The position numbers and the translations under genes were made by a program. Of a stretch of 64,000 nt of DNA, positions 57,486 through 64,000 are shown in pieces; position 1 is the stretch's first letter, and each line of letters opens with the position of its first letter. The notes beneath the pieces were generated by a model. That model had not been told where the DNA came from. It saw only the letters and a program-made list of their open reading frames with translations, and did not search any database. The stretch comes from Micromussa lordhowensis (taxonomy: Eukaryota > Cnidaria > Anthozoa > Scleractinia > Lobophylliidae): assembly GCA_964020085.1 (NCBI GenBank), contig OZ026601.1, forward strand, positions 28,142,418 to 28,206,417, in the 5' to 3' direction.

Positions 57486-58377
57486 ACTTTGTCGTCAGCA
57501 GTTACCATGGCAACATTCCAAAAGGATTTTCCAGACCTGATTTTTCGCTTATGCCACTAATAACTAAAAAATTAACCCGGTGACCCCAATTTTTTTTAAC
57601 CATAGCTTTTGGCATCTGAAAAGGGAAATGTACAACAATTTTAAAAAAAATTTACGGAGCCGATTTCTTGTAAACTTGGAAAAACGACAATTTGCACAGA
57701 GGGCAAAATTCCTTCCGTAGAATTGTTTTAGTTTTTTCCGACATTTGCTCTCAATGATAACATTATATTAAAACAATAAAAAGAAGGGGTCACCGGGCTT
57801 GTTTTCATGCAAAAGCCTTCGCGAGTTCTGTTATTCCCACGCGCGTATACACGCATTAAAAAATTCAGACTTTATAAGATCACCATTTGCTCGTGAGCTG
57901 TTTTGACTACCGCTGACTGCTTCATGTGCCCATGCAGGCAAGCGGGCTCCAAACAGGCGTTTTGTTTTGTTTGCTGTTGTGTAATGCTAAAACACCATTT
58001 ACAGTTGTAATTGTCGTTAAAGACAACCTCCTGGGCTTACTCTGTAGGATTTTTACACAAATTCTGGGTAGATTTGCTATGTTTTACGAGTCCTTAATAC
58101 GTTCTCGGTGACTGCACTATCAATCGAGTTTCCTTTGAAATTTGGGAAACATTGGATTCCCGAAACAATTTTTCTTAAATACACAGAATTGACTTGAGTT
58201 GTTCCAGCAGGTTAAGCCTCCTTTATATGCGAATATCGTCTCCAACAGTACAAAAGTGACCTTAGGCAAAAAAAGCAGCGCGTCGCCATATTTGTTTTGG
58301 TCTTTTGAGTATAAAATCTTGCGCCTCGTTCGTGTTTCTCACGCGTAACGCACGATGGTGATCTACTCCCCGTGCGA
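57486..58377. other. Interior of the TTAA element, no gene
   Basis: Non-coding. It shares the phrase CGGTGACCCC plus a T-run with the TTAA MITE at 59235-59892, suggesting related elements. Confidence 0.45.
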
Positions 58378-58401
58378 GAAAACTGGTACGAGCCACCTTA
58401 A

Positions 58402-59230
58402 TCCTGCACTTTCTGACATAGCATCAACCATAATTTACACGATACTCGCGCGAACTGGAAGGCCCTTAGGCCTCGCTTTCATGTAACCAACCAGAAACGG
58501 GTGATGGAGTTTGATCAAGTCAAATGGCAAAGGGCAATGTGGTTGTTGAACAGGATTAATCAAACGATGAAAGTTTTAACACGTTCAGAGCATTCAGGTG
58601 CTGAGATGGTTATTTGTCCTGGAGAAACAGGTAACTGTAAGTAACCCTCCCAACAAAAACTTTATTATTCAGAGTTTTGCCTTATCGAATACACAAAAAT
58701 GTAAAGTGCCAAATTCTCGAGTAACTGATATAATCTTTGTCATTTGTTTATAAACGGGCTGCGACCGTGAGATCTGTGTTCTGCAAACCGCTTTGTATAC
58801 ATAATTTCACGGTTGCAGCCTTTTAGAAACAAATTGCGCTGATTAACAGCGGACGGAAAACTGTTTCCGAGCAAAGATTTTATTGTGCGCCTCGCGGATG
58901 TCAATTTTGTGATTATTTGTGCTTTCTTCCTTGCACTCCTGCTAGGTATAAAAGAAACTCTTGATTTTTTAATACCCACGTGGTATGGGGATCACAATAA
59001 TAGAAAATGACTAATGGAAGTTATTCAGTAATTTGAACAGCAAAGAAAAAAAAACATGACAACTTGACCTGCACAAAAAACGAAGACATGCACGGCTGAC
59101 AGTACACTGGAAGCTCTGCTTTTTACTGAAAAAACTGAACGGCCGGCTGGGCATTTATCTAAAAGATTCAGCTTAAATTTTAAAAAAATATGAATGAAAT
59201 ATTGCTTTGTTTCCTAAGTGAAAACATTCA
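58402..59230. other. No gene recognised
   Basis: Only short frames. Nothing was supported. Confidence 0.35.
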
Positions 59231-59234
<4 letters not shown>

Positions 59235-59263
<29 letters not shown>

Positions 59264-59892
59264 CTCTAGTGCGCACGCTATTCATTGGTCACGCGCGTGC
59301 CACGTCATTTTCAAGCGCGCGCACCGAGTCGAAAACTCAACAAAATATAGAGCTGATGACCTTTGCGTTAACTTGGTGTGCGAATATTTTTGTTGGAAGC
59401 TCGGTGACCCCCACTTTTTTTTCGGCAGATCACTTCCTTTTTTAACTCTCTACATTATACTAAAAAACCAAAAAAATCTGTGTGTGGGAAGTTGTAATTA
59501 TTTGTCATATACTATTAAAAAAGGGTCGAATTGGTACATGGAGACAGGTGTGCGTGACTTAGAAGTTGTCTTTTTTAAGGCTAATTCTAGCAGATTTAAT
59601 GACATATGTAGCAAAGATCTATCAATTAGGCCTATATAAGCCGTGTTAAACACTCATAGCTTAGAGATGATTCTTCAACTTAAATATATGCCGATAGTCA
59701 TGAATCCGGCCAGAATCGCCTCGAATGACTGAGAATCGTAGAAATGCTATGGTCTGAGCTACGCTTTATCTTGAAAACGAGTTCGGTGACCCCCGATTTT
59801 TTTTACGTTTTTTATCTAATCTTATCATTTTCTACCTGCAGTCAAAGTTTTAAAAAAATCTGTGCGTGGGAAGTTTTTGGGCGCGAACGTCC
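59235..59892. mobile_element. TTAA-type MITE
   Basis: GGACGTTCGCGCCCA at the left and TGGGCGCGAACGTCC at the right are perfect inverted ends flanked by TTAA (59231-59234, 59893-59896). The interior repeats CGGTGACCCCC and ATCTGTGxGTGGGAAGTT. No coding sequence. Confidence 0.85.
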
Positions 59893-59896
59893 TTAA

Positions 59897-60314
59897 GAAT
59901 CAAAATGGATTGTATGCATGCCGAACGAAAAGAGCTAAGTGTTTTTCTTTTTTTCACTGCGAAGCGGCGCAAAATCGAATTAATTAATATTCTTGCAAGC
60001 TGCCCTTGCAGATTATCTACAAGAAGCCTGAGCGAACTGATGATCAAATGATAATTTGAACTAATAATAATTTAGTCAACCGTTATTTTGACTGTCTATT
60101 TTAATGTTATTTTTCCGTTTATAAGATTTTAAAGCAAACAATTTGTGGTAGCCTCAGACTTGGAGGTATTGAAAGACAACAAACAACTTTATCCAGTTGT
60201 GCATACATTTGTCTGTAAGGCTGGGAAGATGCGGCAGCGAGGAAAAATTTACGGACAAATGTATATGGTAAATTATAAAAATTATCTGAGCGTCTTCTAG
60301 TTAAGCTACATCAT
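59897..60314. other. Flank with a small hairpin
   Basis: ACATTTGTCTGTAA and TTACGGACAAATGT (about 60206-60262) pair. No gene. Confidence 0.4.
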
Positions 60315-60647
60315 TCAAACTTGGTGAATACAATCTTCCATCTTCCTCTTTGCAGTATCCAATGCAGTTAACGTGACATTTCCAGTCTGTCCAACAAGCA
60401 GGTCGGTGATCAGCACAGAGAGAAAGGCGCAGCTGTTAGTACATGTAGCATCATTAGGAATGTTCTTGTTTAGGGGAATGGCACCAGCTGCAACAAGCTT
60501 GTCATGACATTCGACAGCAGTGTTTTGGCTCACTGAAAGAAGGATGTCCCGGCCTGTCGGCTTTAATAAGTGTTTGGCATCCTGAAACAACTGTACTATT
60601 TTCAGAATTTTTTTGTCTGTTCGTAGGACAAAACGTGGCACACACAT
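60315..60647 (-). pseudogene. Downstream domain of the kinase-like multicopy gene
   Basis: Open frame with LLSVSQNTAVECHDKLVAAG and AIPLNKNIPNDATCTNSCAF, a pattern that follows the kinase domain in the same multicopy gene family. The C in NSCAFLSV could be a cysteine-protease nucleophile, but no partner His/Asp is visible. It is in a different frame from the kinase part. Confidence 0.4.
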
Positions 60648-60727
60648 TCAGAATTCATTCCATTTTCCACCAGACTGTTGACTGTAACTTGCAACATGTT
60701 TTTCCTTAATCTGCGGACCACCTCGTT

Positions 60728-61423
60728 TTTTAAACTGTCAAAGTTTTTTGGGGGCAGCTGATCAAGTTCATATTAATAGGGAAATTCTAAATCTGGATGT
60801 AACAGCAAAAACATTATCATACCGAGTGCCCAAACATCACAAGCCTTTAACTGATCAAGAGACATGGGTCCACTCTTGGAAGCGAACAACTCCGGAGCCA
60901 TATAAACAACGGTTCCTTGGTCCACGTTTGTGGTTTTTGTGTGACACAATGTTGCAGTCTGCTGTAATGCCGCTCTGCTTTCTCCAAAGTCAACAAGTTT
61001 GCATGTAATTGGATTTCTGGCCCAAGCTTCCTCAACTTCTCTCTTGTCGTCAAACTGGCAGTAATGTTGATTAGAAATTAACACATTTTTTGGCTTCAGA
61101 CCTCTGTGAGCAATGCTTTGATCGTGCAAATACTGTAAACCGAGAGCTGTGCCCTCTGCAATCTTGTTGCGTAAACAGGCGAAAGATGATACCATTTCTT
61201 CCTTGGCAGACATGTAATCTAAATAATCTTGCAGAGAGCTTACCCGACCTTCCAGACTGAATGGCGCAAAATCAAAAAACACATACTCTAGCATCATGGT
61301 AAGAGGATTTTCACAGACAGCTTTCATTTCGACAATATCAGGATCAGCTTGTCTACCAAGGATCGCTTTGATGTATTCAAAACCAGACTTTTCCTTGCGG
61401 CCGCCATTTATGAATACCGTCTA
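60728..61423 (-). pseudogene. Protein-kinase-like domain with altered catalytic loop
   Basis: After a possible acceptor (AATAATAG) the frame reads KSGFEYIKAILGRQADPDIV, EYVFFDFAPF, then ALGLQYLHDQSIAHRGLKPK, ITCKLVDFGESRA, TVVYMAPELFAS and ACDVWALGMIMFLLLHPDLE, i.e. kinase subdomains V-IX. The HRD aspartate is replaced (HRG), while the Lys two residues later and DFG are kept. An in-frame TAA follows FPY at about 60773, yet the same frame goes on YELDQLPPKNFDSLKNEVV. The N-lobe (Gly loop, VAIK lysine) was not found. Likely a decayed copy of a multicopy kinase gene. Confidence 0.65.
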
Positions 61424-61959
61424 TTATTTGTGGCTCCTGATTCTGCCACACTCGTTTTAGGGTTTGTCCACCGTATCAGCAAGCTTTTTATTTTTTAAAA
61501 TGCGTTGGCAGAGGAAAAAAAGGTGGTATTTTGGCTCATTTCAAATCTGTGACCATGGTTGATTATTTGGAAGCACACAACACAAAGAATGTCCACCATA
61601 ATTATCAATAACATTAAGGCCAGAAATTTTCAAACCTACAACCCCTGGGAATTGGAGAGTAAGGATAACTCTGGGCAGAAAATGGAGGTGTCAGGTCTCA
61701 TTGCAAGAGAAGGCCACAGGTAGTGCTTCATATTTGTTTTTCCCGGTGAATAGGCACCCAAGGTGGGGCCTATCCCAGGAGATCGATAGGAAATTGACGA
61801 GGATCGAAGAATAAGAACCAAGTAGGCTTGTAACCTTTTGAAACCTCATTTTATTCCGCAAACAAAGTAAATTACTCAAATTGCAAGCGCAGCTCAAGTG
61901 GCAGTAAAGGACTGAAAATAACAGCAACAGCCTTAGAAAGGTACAGGAAAACACTCGCT
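61424..61959. other. No gene recognised
   Basis: Only frames without motifs. Confidence 0.3.
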
Positions 61960-62250
61960 TTTTACTGTTTCTTAGTTCTTGAGGTAGTTTAATATATGAT
62001 GAGCCTTTCATTGGTTGATATTGTATAATATTGAGATAATGATTGTCAACAGATTGAATAGTCCAACCAGACCCTTCAGATATCCAAACTGCTGTCTTAT
62101 TCAATACTTGCTGTTTTGATAATTCTAGTGATTTAGTGATCTCAAGATTATTTATGATTATTTGAGCTGCACTGTTGAAATATGCGGTCTTGTATACTAT
62201 TTCTCCGTCTGACATGTTATTGAATGTCACTTTGAGAGTTTCAACGACTT
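61960..62250 (-). pseudogene. Fragment of a large-element protein (GSGW..GSSYI motif)
   Basis: ALIGNED parts AVWISEGSGWTIQSVDNHYL, NIIQYQPMKGSSYIKLPQEL and RNSKK read as a conserved segment that, from memory of the family, precedes polymerase-type genes in large invertebrate mobile elements. It continues only into hydrophobic non-homologous sequence. The assignment is weak. Confidence 0.3.
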
Positions 62251-63053
62251 ATAATATGGTGTGCAACAGCCTTTCTGGTGTTTTGTAGTTGCACTAATGG
62301 GTCTTTGTTATTTTTAATACTGATTTCATAAGACTTTGTGAAGCCTTTCAGAGCTTTGTCAACTTGCTCTATCTTAGTTCTTGGTAACGGGACTGGTTTG
62401 TAATCATCTCATTGTGCGGTAAAATAGGGGACGGAGAACTTTGCACCATATACGCAGACAATCTCGCTACGTGCTAAATAAATAGTCGGTCCATCCTTTT
62501 GTAGATTTCGATGGGTTATAGGTAGGTTGGAAAAAGCAGGGGCCTTCCTACCTATACTCCACCCCCTCGGAATGGGAAAAACCCCTGCCTCTTTCCGAGG
62601 GCTGATAAATAGTAAATAAATAGTAAAAATAAATTGCCTGAAGATGGCAGCAAGGTTGTTGAGTAGAGCTATAGGCATATGAAAATACATCAGAAGTGCT
62701 GGTTCAGCCCCCCAAAAAAATGAAACAAAAAAAAAACCTCTCAGTAGCGGCGGGTGGGTTGCGCACAAAACAAAAGAGTCTCTACTGAGAGGTCTGGTGG
62801 CCACCAGTTTTGTCAATTTTTTTACTGTAAATGTAATCCACACAAATTGCCTGAAAAAATGTGTTGGGATCTTGGGCTGATATCCAGGTTTGAATTCAAA
62901 TTTAGATTTTCTCAGTTTGAGAAAAAGTTGAGAAATCCAGCGAAGGAAATCCAGTGGCGGACAAGTGGTTGATTCATTGTTGGAGAATAGTTGAGAATAT
63001 CTAGCGCAAATAATAAAATCAGGGATACAAAACGGAAAATTGTGCTTGGATCC
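62251..63053. other. No gene recognised; one hairpin
   Basis: CCTCTCAGTAG (about 62738-62748) and CTACTGAGAGG (about 62782-62792) form a hairpin with a 33-nt GC-rich loop. No gene. Confidence 0.4.
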
Positions 63054-63380
63054 TAGGTTTGGTTCCTACATTGGATTCTGTATTTGATTCCGTATTTGGA
63101 GAAAGAGTAGAGAATATCCAGCGCAAAAATTCTAGCGCAAAATTACCAGCAGTGTATCTGATATTTTTGATTCCTATATTTTCAATTCCGACATTTTTTA
63201 TTCCTATATTTTTTTATTCCGATATTTGATTCTGACATTTTTTTATTCCAACATTTTCGATTCCAACATTTTTTATTCCTATACTTTTTGATTCCGTATT
63301 TGATTCCGATATTTTTGATTCCAATATTTTTAATTCCTATATTTTTGATTCCCAAATCAGATTCTGCATTTGATTTCGTA
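63054..63380. repeat. Approx. 15-bp minisatellite (TTTTTGATTCCNATA)
   Basis: Degenerate tandem copies of GATTCCnATATTTTT, most regular at 63170-63350. On the minus strand it reads (NIGIK)n, which is not a gene. Confidence 0.85.
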
Positions 63381-64000
63381 TTTGGAGAAAGAGTAGAGAA
63401 ATCCAAGACAAATAGTAAAATCAGGGATACAAATTGAAAAATGGTCTAGAACAGCTAACTATGATACTACTTCTTTGATTTGTATTTGTTGTGTTATCAC
63501 AAAGATGGCACAAGTTTTTGTCTTTGTTAAATGATGCAAATTCTCCTGACGGTGCCATATTTGTAGCATTTGACACATTAAAGTGGAAAACCTTGTAAAT
63601 GTTCAAAGAAAGGATTGGACAAGAGCCAAATTGAGCAGCCAATCAAAAAAAGATGTAAATGAAGGAAATTTTCTTACTTGACCAGATCTCACCTACGGCC
63701 TCATTCACAAGAGATCTGGAAACGAGATTACCTTTGGAGTCTGATGTGTTGAGATAGTGCCCAGAGCTGTTTCAGTGAGCTTGACACTCTAATTTCCATC
63801 CAAATTGAACAGATAATCTGTAATGGAGCCTTCATTTCCAACCACATCCCTGTAGCCTTTAGCTTGTCAAACTGTAACAGAATCTTCAGCCATTAACTGA
63901 TCACACTGGCAGTCCATTTAGCAGTCCATTTTGCATCTAAAAACATCATTATGCATTATGCTATCATTATGCAGTGCTATTTCTCTTTTCAGCTGCCCCA
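63381..64000. other. No gene recognised
   Basis: Right edge of the window; only short frames. Confidence 0.35.

Larger units (their letters stand above)
51302..58397. mobile_element. TTAA-type non-autonomous element, split by a LINE
   Basis: GGTGGCTCGTACCAGTTTTC at 51302-51321 is mirrored at 58378-58397 (GAAAACTGGTACGAGCCACC), with TTAA on both flanks (51298-51301, 58398-58401). Removing the LINE inserted at 51421-57472 leaves about 1 kb with no transposase. TTAA target plus GG-type ends suggest piggyBac/Kolobok-style mobilisation. Confidence 0.75.

Noticed and set aside
63182..63406. 74-codon frame reading (NIGIK)n
   Set aside because: Translation of the 15-bp minisatellite; no gene signals.

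Overview
The window is eukaryotic. Coding pieces are short exons with GT/AG junctions and matching phases, and most of the DNA is transposon-derived. The mix (Crypton-like tyrosine recombinase, DIRS elements with an SGNH hydrolase, Penelope, R2-like and L1/Tx1-like LINEs, Harbinger, Tc1, Tigger, a Kolobok-like element, BEN-, P2RX7-like and kinase-like multicopy genes) suggests a cnidarian, most likely a stony coral. That assignment is inference from family content; no marker gene is present. No rRNA, tRNA or CRISPR was recognised.

Layout. 1-4 kb: a minus-strand Crypton-like recombinase gene with acidic and zinc-finger N-terminus, plus two MITEs. 4.6-5.3 kb: a 10-bp minisatellite. 7.0-9.7 kb: a broken HARBI1-like transposase and a truncated DIRS element. 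10.2-16.8 kb: the best host-gene candidate, a minus-strand gene of at least eight phase-consistent exons joining a bipartite NLS, a staphylococcal-nuclease-like domain and a divergent SET domain; two single-base frameshifts break it. 17-30 kb: repeat remnants (Penelope, Tigger MITE, hAT-like, LINEs, a second DIRS with hydrolase). 30.7-49.4 kb: an approx. 18-kb nested transposon inserted at TTAA in a satellite. 49.4-50.8 kb: an R2-like LINE. 51.3-58.4 kb: a second nest (TTAA element > LINE > Tigger). 59-64 kb: a TTAA MITE, a kinase-like pseudogene and low-complexity DNA.

How it fits together. The 18-kb unit (31289-49272) has approx. 144-bp inverted termini and TTAA duplications. Its outer layer encodes a THAP/DDE Kolobok-type transposase (minus) whose last two exons lie on either side of an 8.6-kb Tc1/mariner element (33292-41880, TA duplication) yet keep the same splice phase. 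That Tc1 element carries a divergent multi-exon BEN-domain gene besides its transposase, and the transposase ends in histone-like stem-loops. A 3.2-kb element with two unassigned genes (43480-46710) sits in another intron of the outer transposase. The Tigger at 53-56 kb also carries a second, divergent gene. The recurring theme is DNA transposons that each carry a second, transposase-unrelated gene.
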